64,000 bases of DNA, taken from assembly GCF_000760695.4 (NCBI RefSeq), contig NZ_JHEG04000001.1, positions 498,795 through 562,794 of the forward strand, given 5' to 3'. Below the pieces are notes generated by a model. That model searched no databases and was not told where the DNA came from. It was given only the letters and a program-made list of their open reading frames with translations. The position numbers were made by a program, and so were the translations under genes. Shown piece by piece: positions 1-7,627 of the stretch. How positions within the stretch are numbered: the first letter of the stretch is position 1; the number at the start of each line of letters is the position of its first letter. The stretch comes from Tolypothrix bouteillei VB521301. Its GTDB lineage: Bacteria > Cyanobacteriota > Cyanobacteriia > Cyanobacteriales > Nostocaceae.

Positions 1-415
1 TCCTGCTCCTGAAAACAACACTCCTGTAGTTTCCAATCCTGCTCCTGAAAACAACACTCCTGTAGTTTCCAATCCTGCTCCTGAAAACAACACTCCTGTA
101 GTTTCCAATCCTGCTCCTGAAAACAACACTCCTGTAGTTTCCAATCCTGCTCCTGAAGACAACACTCCTGTAGTTTCCAATCCTGCTCCTGAAGACAACA
201 CTCCTGTAGTTTCCAATCCTGCTCCTGAAAACAACACTCCTGTAGCTTCCAATCCAACCCCTGAAGACAATACTCCTGTAGCTTCCAATTCACCCACTGC
301 TGATAGTGGCATCCCGCACGCTTCCAAGACAACTCAAGTTCCCGAACCAGGTACTATGGCAGCACTTGCTCTGTTTGGTTTAGGCGGCTTGTTTGCGAAG
401 AAAAAAATCAAGTAG
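1..415 (+). CDS. PEP-CTERM surface protein, 3' part only
   Basis: The 5' end lies outside the window; the open frame enters at base 2 and ends at the TAG at 413-415. The visible product is about 137 residues. It starts with eight copies of a 12-residue proline/asparagine-rich repeat (consensus PAPENNTPVVSN), then a Ser/Thr-rich linker. It ends with a classic PEP-CTERM sorting tail: VPEPGTMAALALF, a Gly/Leu-rich membrane segment, and a basic tail AKKKIK. In known systems this tail directs export, processing by an exosortase and surface retention. The repeat region is probably an extended stalk. What the N-terminal domain does cannot be seen. A PEP-CTERM-associated membrane protein may lie at 17705-20515, but no exosortase is in the window. 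Confidence 0.85.
   Translation, partial: PAPENNTPVVSNPAPENNTPVVSNPAPENNTPVVSNPAPENNTPVVSNPAPEDNTPVVSNPAPEDNTPVVSNPAPENNTPVASNPTPEDNTPVASNSPTADSGIPHASKTTQVPEPGTMAALALFGLGGLFAKKKIK
2..289 (+). repeat. 36-bp coding tandem repeat, 8 copies
   Basis: Eight head-to-tail 36-bp units start at 2, 38, 74, 110, 146, 182, 218 and 254, each coding for PAPENNTPVVSN or a close variant. The first four are identical. Units 5 and 6 carry GAC for AAC (N to D), unit 7 has GCT for GTT (V to A) and unit 8 is the most diverged. The array probably continues leftwards beyond the window. Copy number is likely to vary between strains. Confidence 0.95.
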
Positions 416-574
416 TGAAATTGCGTGCTTTATAACATCATTTTTAGGGTTGTCAGCGTTAGCATCTATTTTCATCAGTTAATCATAAAAGGTAAGATTT
501 GCATTCCAAATCGGAAAAATCAAATAAATTTCCTAAGGACTGGTCAGTACATCAGTCCTCAAGAATTATCAAAA

Positions 575-604
575 TCCCCTCACCAAACATTTTTGGTGAG
601 GGGA
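575..604 (-). terminator. Intrinsic terminator downstream of RTX gene
   Basis: A perfect 13-bp stem (575-587 with 592-604) has a 4-nt loop. On the minus strand it is followed by ATTTTGATAATT, a short U tract, and it lies 23 bp past the stop of the RTX gene at 627. It sits between convergent genes, so it may also limit transcription from the PEP-CTERM gene. Confidence 0.7.
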
Positions 605-626
605 AAATTATACGCGTTTGCCTTCT

Positions 627-1565
627 TTAAAGAAATTTGAAGTAATCGTCCTGAAGATTCAAACTTGATACACCCTGCACAATCGCAATCAATTCCTGCG
701 ATTTACCATTCACAACGTGAATTGCTACCCCTTCTGAAGAACCAACCGAAGACGATCCCAAAACGTAGTCAGTACTTTTTCCAACAAGCTCGATAGTATC
801 TTCATTGGGTTTAAAGTCAGCAATCATGGCGTAGTCATTATCATTACCAGCGCCTGTGTCATAGGGGTCGTCATAGTAAACACAAAGAGTTCCTGCAGCA
901 TTCCGCCCTCCCAATTGAAACGTATCTCTTCCTTGTCCTCCAACGAGGATATCTGTTTCATTCAAACCAAAGATACCACCAGTACCAGAAGGAATAAAAC
1001 CAGCCGCAGTCAGTCGATCGTCACCGTTTCCACCAAAAAGGCGATCGTTCCCTTGACCGCCATCAAGAACGTCATCACCATTTCCACCATCAAGAACGTC
1101 ATCGCCATAGCCTGTTTTATAACTGCCATCATATAAGACATCATTGCCATCGCCACCAATGAGGGTATCATTACCAAAACCGCCATCTAATTTGTCATTC
1201 CCATAGCCTCCATCAAGATAGTCATCACCCCAGAGACCTAAAATTTCGTCATCTTCAGACTCACTATACAAATAATCTCTTCCAAAAGACCCAAAAAGTA
1301 AATCGTTACCCTGACCACCATACAAGGTATTCTCACCTTGTGGATCGGCTCCATATCCCGGTGCATAGGATAATTTGCTCAGCCCAGCATAGAGAAGATC
1401 GTTGCCATCACCGCCCTCTATGCGATCGCGACCTTCTCCACCCTCCAAAAAATCATCCCCAGATAGACCAATAAGAATGTCATCTCCTAAATCACCAATC
1501 AGGAAATCATTGTCTTGCGTTCCCTCTAAATAATCGCTTTGCGTAGTACCTTGAAGAATCACCAT
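627..1565 (-). CDS. RTX (hemolysin-type) calcium-binding repeat protein
   Basis: The product is 312 residues. It is dominated by glycine/aspartate nonapeptides of the GGxGxDxLx type (for example GGDGNDLLY, GGQGNDLLF, GGFGNDTLI, GGNGDDRLT), about a dozen in all. Such repeats fold into a parallel beta-roll that binds Ca2+ outside the cell, and RTX proteins are usually secreted by type I systems through an uncleaved C-terminal signal. The C-terminal ~90 residues lack repeats and could hold that signal. No catalytic domain is visible, so its own activity is unknown. The frame stays open up to 1715, but I chose the ATG at 1563-1565 because it has an AAGGA ribosome site 7 nt upstream. The sequence further upstream resembles a dispersed repeat. 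No transporter genes are adjacent. Confidence 0.8.
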   Translation of the reverse strand: MVILQGTTQSDYLEGTQDNDFLIGDLGDDILIGLSGDDFLEGGEGRDRIEGGDGNDLLYAGLSKLSYAPGYGADPQGENTLYGGQGNDLLFGSFGRDYLYSESEDDEILGLWGDDYLDGGYGNDKLDGGFGNDTLIGGDGNDVLYDGSYKTGYGDDVLDGGNGDDVLDGGQGNDRLFGGNGDDRLTAAGFIPSGTGGIFGLNETDILVGGQGRDTFQLGGRNAAGTLCVYYDDPYDTGAGNDNDYAMIADFKPNEDTIELVGKSTDYVLGSSSVGSSEGVAIHVVNGKSQELIAIVQGVSSLNLQDDYFKFL

Positions 1566-1588
1566 AAATATTCCTTCTTGAAAATAGG

Positions 1589-1727
1589 ACATTGGAGAGC
1601 CAGTGCGTTGCGGTGAGTCTAGTCCTGTAGGGCGGTTCCCGACCTCAGGAACGAGCCTATAAGGGCATGTCGTAACCCGTGCTTTGCAAATAGTATCTCC
1701 GTCAGGAGATAGCACCTGGCGTCATTG
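1589..1727. repeat. Probable dispersed cyanobacterial intergenic repeat
   Basis: This ~140-bp GC-richer block sits directly upstream of the RTX start. It begins TTGGAGAGCCAGTGCGTTGC and ends GCACCTGGCGTCATT. I recognise these ends from repeats scattered in Scytonema/Tolypothrix-type genomes; this is recollection, not a search. It contains a perfect 7-bp hairpin (1694-1700 with 1705-1711, loop GTCA) and a weaker GTTCC/GGAAC stem. Its minus-strand frame extends the RTX ORF artificially. Confidence 0.5.
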
Positions 1728-2115
1728 GGTATGGGAAAAGAATTATTTTTATGCCCTGTTTGTCAGCAACTGCCTTTAACCTCTGGCTGAGTAATTTAAG
1801 CTTGACATTAGAAATCACATCTGAAATCAATCAATAGGTAGGATTGATTTCTGAGAAAAGTTAGAAAAATAAATGGTCACATCTTATGAGTTGGGTATCC
1901 CTGTGTGTCTTTCATTAGTAACAGCTTTTTCTTCCATACACAAAAAATTTTGGAATATTTTTTTATTTAGAAAATTCTTTTCTAAGAGGCTGTTAGAAAA
2001 GGTGAAATCAAAGATTTTGCTTTGATTCCACCAAGTTCATATAAATTATTCCTTTGAGTGGTTTAAAAGTACCAATTTGTGTAATATTTTCCTACCCACC
2101 ACTAACCACTCACAA
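1728..2115. other. Gene-free spacer with one hairpin
   Basis: This AT-rich spacer separates the RTX gene's 5' side from the stop of the M28 peptidase gene. No coding frame is convincing. One inverted repeat is visible: 2001-2013 pairs with 2020-2032 (13 bp with a single mismatch, loop ATTTTG). It lies ~85 bp past the peptidase stop and could help end that transcript, although no U tract follows. Confidence 0.5.
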
Positions 2116-3258
2116 CTAACTACGTTCCAACAACTCAGTCGCCGCATTCACAACAATTTGTGCTGTCCCCGTAAAAAATTCACGGTCAAGAGTCGCTGGG
2201 ACATCACTAGGTTTGTGATAGTGAGGAGTTCGTAAATTAGCCGTATCTGTCACCAAAACAGCACCAATGCCTTGATACCAAAAGGGAGCATGATCGCTAC
2301 GCAAAACATCAGGTGTCAGCAAACCTTTAAGAGGTACTGGCAGAGTCAGTACAGATGGCAATGTAGGAGAAGACGTTATTGCTGTCTTATTCAATGCAGT
2401 TTGAGAAGCATTTGCTCGCTGAAAAGCATTGAGAATTGGCAAGTGCTCGGCATCGCCAACCACAGCGACAAAATCACCTTTGTCGCTGTTTGGAGAGACA
2501 GGCAAACCCGATGGGTACTTCTGACATCCTGAGGTATGGCAAGCGTAACCCACCATATCCATCACAATAACACCTTCAAGATTTTCTAGGTGAGCTTTAT
2601 TTTTGACAAAAGCTTTGCTACCTAAAAGCCCCGCTTCCTCCAAATCAAAAAAAGCTAATTGCAGCGTTTTGGCAGTGGGACGCGCACCGAGGAGTCGTGC
2701 AAGTTCCAGGATAACAGCAACTCCACTCGCATTATCGTCAGCGCCCGGAGAAAAGAAAACACTGTCATAGTGAGCTCCCACTAGGATAGCACCTGCTCCT
2801 TTACTTGTACCGGGTCTTTCCGCAAAAATATTAACGCCTTCTCTAGTGGTATCCAACTGTTTCTCGGTAAACTCCTCAAGTTGGGGTTGCCAACCTAATT
2901 TTTTGAGTTCCGAACTAATGTAAGAGCGAGCTCGCGATCGCTCTACAGGAGTATGACGTATAAAATTTAACTTTTGAAGATGGGAAAACAGTTTATCGCT
3001 AGAGACTTGTGGAGTACTGGTTGTTTGTGCTCCATCGACCTTTTCTTGTAAAGACTGATGGGGAGAAGAGGTAGTGACCGGAGGATTCCCCGTGTTCTTA
3101 TTGACCGCATCTTTCTTGACAGGAACAGAATTCTCAACTCTAATACTATAAATAACCGATTCTTGAGGCTGTGGAAACAATCCTTTAGCAACCAGTACAA
3201 CAACCATAGTTGTCAAAGCTAACAGCACCCACCAAAACCATTTTTTCTTTGCTTTCAT
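2116..3258 (-). CDS. M28-family zinc peptidase, membrane-anchored
   Basis: The product is 380 residues. Residues 7-25 form one N-terminal hydrophobic segment (signal anchor), followed by a low-complexity linker to about residue 85 and then an M28 peptidase domain. Di-zinc ligands can be read in order: H163 and D165 in GAHYDSV, D175 in GADDNASG, catalytic E207 and ligand E208 in DLEEAGLLGS, D234 in VMDMVGY, and H346 in TPHYHKPSD. M28 enzymes are aminopeptidases or carboxypeptidases; the exact substrate cannot be read. The domain should face the periplasm or outside. The ATG at 3258 has an AAGG ribosome site ~9 nt upstream. It appears to be transcribed alone, divergent from the membrane protein at 3499. 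Confidence 0.88.
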   Translation of the reverse strand: MKAKKKWFWWVLLALTTMVVVLVAKGLFPQPQESVIYSIRVENSVPVKKDAVNKNTGNPPVTTSSPHQSLQEKVDGAQTTSTPQVSSDKLFSHLQKLNFIRHTPVERSRARSYISSELKKLGWQPQLEEFTEKQLDTTREGVNIFAERPGTSKGAGAILVGAHYDSVFFSPGADDNASGVAVILELARLLGARPTAKTLQLAFFDLEEAGLLGSKAFVKNKAHLENLEGVIVMDMVGYACHTSGCQKYPSGLPVSPNSDKGDFVAVVGDAEHLPILNAFQRANASQTALNKTAITSSPTLPSVLTLPVPLKGLLTPDVLRSDHAPFWYQGIGAVLVTDTANLRTPHYHKPSDVPATLDREFFTGTAQIVVNAATELLERS

Positions 3259-3498
3259 TAATAAACCCTTTCTTGTTCATTTTTCACCAGACAGCCGTCA
3301 TCACTCCAGCAAATAAAGTAACGCGCTGCCTCCACGTGTCCTCTTATCTCCTAATTTCCCAGCATAGGACGTTGCAACCGCTTTTGTTTGACACTTTGTC
3401 TTTTGACAGAAGTACCAACTTCATCTAGAGTTCCCCATATGGCTGTCAAAGTACGTACAATGCTCCAAAAATTTTATATCTAATTATTGAATTTTCTA

Positions 3499-4746
3499 AT
3501 GTTACATTTGTTGCTCATTACAACCCTAGGGTTTCTTGGAAGTTTTGGACACTGCTTTGGAATGTGCGGTCCTCTTTCAGTAGCATTTTCTCTATCTCAT
3601 AATTCAGAAACAGGAAGTGCGACATCTAGGCAACCCCGTTGGCAAGAGCAATTCCTGTTTCACGTATTATTAAACTTGGGGAGAATGCTAAGTTACGCTC
3701 TAGTTGGTGCTGCCATTGGTGCGCTAGGTGCCGTATTACTCAAGAGCGGATATTTAGCAGGCATTGGAAGTGAATTACGCCAATGGATGGCGATTATAAC
3801 TGGCATTCTGCTGATTTGGTTTGGGATAAGACAAATAAATCCAGAGTTTTTGCCCCGTCTTCCAGTGTTACACCCTTTTTTACAAGGCAATCTGCATAAC
3901 CGCCTGAGTGCGGAAATGGTCAAGCTTTCCCTACAAACCAAGTGGTGGACACCCGCGCTTTTGGGGATAACATGGGGTTTAATGCCCTGCGGATTCCTCT
4001 ACGCTGCCCAGATTAAAGCGGCTGAAACTGGTAACTGGTGGATGGGCGCAGCCACAATGCTAGCTTTTGGCTTAGGCACTTTACCCACGATGCTAGGTGT
4101 TGGCGTATCTACAGCCTTAATTGGTCAAGATAAGCGCAGTCAGTTATTTCGTTTGGGTGGTTGGGTAACTCTCACTATCGGTGTGCTAACGCTTTTGCGA
4201 ACTGGTGACACCATGGTAGATTACACTGGACATATTGCGTTGGTATTTTTAGTACTGGCGCTGATTGCTCGCCCCATCAGCGGTTTGTGGGCAAAACCTC
4301 TCCGTTACCGTCGTGCTTTGGGAGTTGGTGCTTTTGTGCTGTCATTAGCTCATACAACTCACATGATGGAACATTCATTGCAATGGAACTTTGCAGCCTT
4401 CTTTTTCCTGACACAAGAGTATCAATTAGGAATGGTGGCTGGTGCTATAGCATTGGTTTTGATGACTCCTGCTGCCTTAACTAGTTTTGATTCTTGGCAA
4501 AAGTTTCTGGGCAAATTTTGGAGACTGATTCATTTATTGAGCTTACCTGCTTTAGTGTTCGGTACTTTTCATGCTGTGACCATCGGTTCTCATTACTTAG
4601 GTGCTTTACAGCTAAGTTGGAAGAATAAGTTAGCAGTGTTGCTTTTAAGCTTTGTAACACTAGGTGTTTTACTGGTACGTTGGCGCTTTTTTTGGTCAAT
4701 CTTATCTATACAAAAATTTTATGTTTCCTCTACCAAGTCGCGTTAG
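3499..4746 (+). CDS. UreH/DsbD-like membrane protein fused to ferric-reductase-like domain
   Basis: This polytopic membrane protein has 415 residues from the ATG at 3499; a TTG at 3487 would add four. The N-terminal ~240 residues match the UreH/TauE-SafE (DsbD_2) type and carry paired cysteine motifs, GHCFGMCGP (C19, C23) and LMPCGFLY (C164). These often bind or relay metal or electrons. The C-terminal ~170 residues have several helices with histidines (H285, H288, H292, H345, H358), resembling ferric-reductase or MsrQ-like haem-binding membrane domains. The next gene overlaps by 26 bp and encodes a secreted protein with a possible N-terminal metal-binding histidine. A role in copper or other metal handling or transmembrane electron transfer is my inference. 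'Sulfite exporter TauE/SafE family' would be the usual automatic label. Confidence 0.75.
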   Translation: MLHLLLITTLGFLGSFGHCFGMCGPLSVAFSLSHNSETGSATSRQPRWQEQFLFHVLLNLGRMLSYALVGAAIGALGAVLLKSGYLAGIGSELRQWMAIITGILLIWFGIRQINPEFLPRLPVLHPFLQGNLHNRLSAEMVKLSLQTKWWTPALLGITWGLMPCGFLYAAQIKAAETGNWWMGAATMLAFGLGTLPTMLGVGVSTALIGQDKRSQLFRLGGWVTLTIGVLTLLRTGDTMVDYTGHIALVFLVLALIARPISGLWAKPLRYRRALGVGAFVLSLAHTTHMMEHSLQWNFAAFFFLTQEYQLGMVAGAIALVLMTPAALTSFDSWQKFLGKFWRLIHLLSLPALVFGTFHAVTIGSHYLGALQLSWKNKLAVLLLSFVTLGVLLVRWRFFWSILSIQKFYVSSTKSR

Positions 4747-5410
4747 CCCCACTTCTTTCCTCTCTTTTCAGACAGAAATAAGCAAAAATACCTTCCCTTC
4801 TCTACTGACAAAGAAGGTTTTTTGGTACAAATTAACACTGATTTTTGTAATTTTACTACCAATTTCCACCGTCCGCGCTCACAAGGTCAATACTGCAGCA
4901 GATGTAGGTGCGACTCTCCATCTAGAACCAAATGATAATCCCCGTGCGGGGGAAGCAACCAAAACCTGGTTTGCTCTAACCCGTCGAGGTGGAAAAGTTA
5001 TTCCTTTAACTGAGTGCAATTGCCAATTAGCTGTTTACGCTGAACCTTATTCTCAGAAAGAACCTCCTTTGCTAGAACCGTCTTTACAACCTGTAGTAGC
5101 AGAAAAGTATAAAGGTATACCAGGATCGGAAATTGTCTTTCCCAGACCGGGGGCTTATTTATTACAGTTGAGTGGCAAACCAAAAAAAGAAGGGAATTTT
5201 CAACCCTTTGAGTTAAAGTTTTCAGTCACAGTTGCTGTAGGTTCAGCAACTACAGAACCAGTAGCAGCAAATAATACACAAGTACAAGATCTCAATACTG
5301 ATGTTCAACCCACTCAGACCCAAAGCACTCCAATTTGGGCGATCGCTTCATTAGCCCTTGCTGCTTTGGGTGTATCTTTTGCAGTACTGCGAAGCAGAAA
5401 CAGGGAGTAG
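4721..5410 (+). CDS. Secreted CopC/YtkA-like protein with C-terminal membrane anchor
   Basis: The product is 229 residues from the ATG at 4721, inside the end of the upstream gene. After a basic n-region a hydrophobic core (about residues 35-52) ends in VRA, a good signal peptidase site. Cleavage there would leave His54 as the first mature residue. The mature part (to ~residue 170) looks like a beta-sandwich. A Thr/Gln-rich linker follows, then a C-terminal transmembrane helix ending LRSRNRE, so it is probably anchored at the membrane with its domain in the periplasm. An N-terminal His is typical of CopC copper proteins, and the overlapping partner has metal-type Cys and His motifs. Copper handling is therefore plausible but unproven. 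The long n-region suggests the true start may differ. Confidence 0.6.
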   Translation: MFPLPSRVSPTSFLSFQTEISKNTFPSLLTKKVFWYKLTLIFVILLPISTVRAHKVNTAADVGATLHLEPNDNPRAGEATKTWFALTRRGGKVIPLTECNCQLAVYAEPYSQKEPPLLEPSLQPVVAEKYKGIPGSEIVFPRPGAYLLQLSGKPKKEGNFQPFELKFSVTVAVGSATTEPVAANNTQVQDLNTDVQPTQTQSTPIWAIASLALAALGVSFAVLRSRNRE

Positions 5411-5436
5411 GGAATTGGGACAAGGGAGAGGGGGTA

Positions 5437-5478
5437 GATAAGGGGGACAAGGAAGCAAGTTCTATTGTCCCCCTTATC
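5437..5478. terminator. Bidirectional terminator-like inverted repeat
   Basis: A perfect 14-bp stem (5437-5450 with 5465-5478) encloses a 14-nt loop. It lies between two convergent genes whose stops are at 5410 and 5491. The stem is GC-rich in its middle (GGGGG/CCCCC). No clear U tract is present on either strand. Confidence 0.6.
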
Positions 5479-5490
5479 TCCCGTGTCTCC

Positions 5491-6489
5491 TTACTTATGC
5501 CGCTTCTGATGCCACTGCCAAGCGTGAGCAATAATGTTCTCAATAGATGAGTACTGTGGATTCCAGCCGAGAATTTTTCTAGCTTTTTCACCACTTCCAA
5601 TCAGTGAGGGTGGGTCACCGGGACGGCGATCGCATTCCACAACTTTGATATCCTTTCCTGTAACTGTCTTGGCAGTGTCAATCACTTCTTTAACTGAGAA
5701 GCCATTCCCATTTCCTAGGTTAAAAACTTCGCTATTACCCCCTTTTAGCAGGTATTCCAACCCTAAAACATGGGCATCTGCCAAATCCGTAACATGAATA
5801 TAATCTCTAATACAAGTACCATCGGGAGTCGGGTAATCGGTTCCAAAAACAGAGATAGATTCGCGCTTACCCATAGCTGCTAGCAATACCAAGGGGATCA
5901 AATGAGTTTCTGGATTGTGATCTTCCCCTAACAAACCCTGAGGATGAGCACCAGCAGCATTAAAATAACGGAAACGGACGGATTTGAAATCATAGGCAGC
6001 ATCAAAATCAGATAGAATTCTTTCTACCATGAGTTTGGTTGCACCGTAAGGATTGATGGGGTTTTGGGGATGGTCTTCTGGAATAGGTACAACTTGGGGT
6101 ACACCATAAGTTGCACAAGTAGAAGAAAATACAAATTTTTTAACAGACGCTGCTAGCATCGCTTCCAACAGAGTGAGAGTGCCAGTAACGTTGTTCCGGT
6201 AGTATTTTGCAGGATCGGTCACTGATTCGCCTACGTAGGCGTAGGCTGAAAAATGCATAACTGCTGCAATGTCATGTGTTTTAAATAAATTATTTAACAA
6301 TGCTTGGTCGTTTGTGTCTCCCTCAATAAGTTTGACCTGTAAAACTTGTTCTACCAGATCGCGGTGACCGTAAACCAAATTATCGAGTACTATAACGTCA
6401 AAACCCGCAAGCTTGAGGGCAAGCACTGTGTGGGAACCAATGTATCCGGCTCCCCCTGTCACCAAAATAGTGGGTTTTCCTTGCGACAT
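5491..6489 (-). CDS. galE: UDP-glucose 4-epimerase
   Basis: The product is 332 residues, the usual length. It is an extended short-chain dehydrogenase/reductase that interconverts UDP-glucose and UDP-galactose in the cytoplasm, supplying galactose for polysaccharides and glycolipids. The NAD-binding TGGAGYIGS motif is at residues 11-19. The catalytic triad is visible: S123/T124 in FSSTCATYG and Y148-x3-K152 in NPYGATK. The substrate-side motif RYFNAAGA is also present. It is convergent with the upstream membrane/secreted pair and appears to stand alone. Confidence 0.95.
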   Translation of the reverse strand: MSQGKPTILVTGGAGYIGSHTVLALKLAGFDVIVLDNLVYGHRDLVEQVLQVKLIEGDTNDQALLNNLFKTHDIAAVMHFSAYAYVGESVTDPAKYYRNNVTGTLTLLEAMLAASVKKFVFSSTCATYGVPQVVPIPEDHPQNPINPYGATKLMVERILSDFDAAYDFKSVRFRYFNAAGAHPQGLLGEDHNPETHLIPLVLLAAMGKRESISVFGTDYPTPDGTCIRDYIHVTDLADAHVLGLEYLLKGGNSEVFNLGNGNGFSVKEVIDTAKTVTGKDIKVVECDRRPGDPPSLIGSGEKARKILGWNPQYSSIENIIAHAWQWHQKRHK

Positions 6490-6745
6490 AAGTTTTCCTT
6501 GTATATCGTGAAACTACTAACTAAGTTAACTCAATCTACAGGAGGCAAATTACTGATGAGGAAAATTACAGATTCATTGTTCCATTTGAAAGAATTTGCT
6601 CTAAAATCACTACGACGGTAGTCGTTGTTTTGTGGATGTGAGGTATTTGATGTCAAGTAACAGTGCTTTTACAATTTGGCAGTACAATAACCCCACTACC
6701 TAAAACCTAAGGCTGACCGAAAAATTAAGATTTGAGAGTCAATCT

Positions 6746-7429
6746 ATGTTTGTACTGTTAAGCCGAGTATTACTGTGGCTGCTTGTGGGAGCCATTATAT
6801 ACTCTCTGTTTCAGAGGTTTTATCCTCAAGGAAATTTCGTTGCTCGATTATTCTTGGTTGTTCTGTTCGTTGTGGTCTTGCTATCTTTTATCAACCCCAA
6901 CGAACCTGCTATTGCCTCCTTGTGGAGAGTGGTGTCTTTCCCTCTCAAACCTCTAGGAGCCTCCATTTTGCTGATGATTCTGGCAGCACAAAATATGGAC
7001 AAGGGTGGGTTAAAACAACCAGGAGGATATTTACTAGGTTGGGCGTTGGTGATTTTGTTATTGGCGAGTACACCAGCTGTTGCTTATTTTCTAGTGCGAT
7101 CGCCAGTCGCAGCGATGGTGGTCGATCCATCCATCACCAGTCAAATGGTGTTTCAAAATAATCGGTTAACTGCTTCGGTGGCAGATTCCTTCACACCCCA
7201 AAATGAAACACTTGTAGCATCAGCATACAATGCAACAGCAGGTGTCTCAGATGTCGGAAATGGGATTGTTAGCGGAGCACCCTACTTGGCGCAAACCCCG
7301 GCTGATACTACCAGACGTGGATTGCGACTTGAAGACTTTGTGCCTAATGCCGAAACGCTGTCAATCACGTCTCGAGTGTGGGAAACTTACCTCAACTATA
7401 TTTCTGGCTTCTTGCGTGGTGGAAGGTAA
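6746..7429 (+). CDS. Conserved hypothetical membrane protein
   Basis: The product is 227 residues. The first ~115 are strongly hydrophobic with about four membrane helices (roughly 4-22, 31-48, 64-82 and 94-112), including a FINPNEPA loop. The rest is a soluble Ser/Thr/Asn-rich tail ending FLRGGR. I recognise no catalytic motif. The hydrophobic half reminds me of the N-terminus of longer cyanobacterial YdcF-like membrane proteins, so this could be a shortened relative, but no catalytic YdcF part is present. It reads in the same direction as the ABC exporter 200 bp downstream, but the STRR spacer between them argues against tight coupling. Confidence 0.6.
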   Translation: MFVLLSRVLLWLLVGAIIYSLFQRFYPQGNFVARLFLVVLFVVVLLSFINPNEPAIASLWRVVSFPLKPLGASILLMILAAQNMDKGGLKQPGGYLLGWALVILLLASTPAVAYFLVRSPVAAMVVDPSITSQMVFQNNRLTASVADSFTPQNETLVASAYNATAGVSDVGNGIVSGAPYLAQTPADTTRRGLRLEDFVPNAETLSITSRVWETYLNYISGFLRGGR

Positions 7430-7447
7430 TTTTTCGTAAAAGGATAA

Positions 7448-7548
7448 AGTGTGAAGTATGAAGTATAAAGTACGCCCTATCAATTGAGTTGGGGAATTCC
7501 ATCGGAATACGATTCTTTTTTCATCCTTTATCCTTCATCCTTCAAACT
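7448..7548. repeat. Heptanucleotide (STRR-type) repeats in inverted arrangement
   Basis: Heptamers AGTGTGA, AGTATGA and AGTATAA run from 7448 to 7468. TCATCCT, TTATCCT, TCATCCT and TCAAACT run from 7521 to 7548. The two tracts are roughly complementary and can form an imperfect long stem. Short tandem heptamers of this kind are characteristic of filamentous cyanobacterial intergenic DNA. Confidence 0.7.
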
Positions 7549-7627
7549 TTATTCAAATTGCCCTACAGTAAGAAGACGGCTATATTTGGGTTTGATATAA
7601 CATAAAAGAGTTGCTTTCTGGGCTTGA

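Noticed and set aside
1..289. Regular 36-bp direct repeats resembling a CRISPR array
   Set aside because: The units are contiguous with no unique spacers, and they code in frame for a protein with a PEP-CTERM tail.
425..640. 71-codon plus-strand ORF
   Set aside because: It overlaps a terminator hairpin, has no ribosome site and shows no protein-like composition.
1566..1715. N-terminal extension of the RTX protein
   Set aside because: It lies in a repeat-like block, lacks a ribosome site, and the internal ATG at 1565 has a good one.
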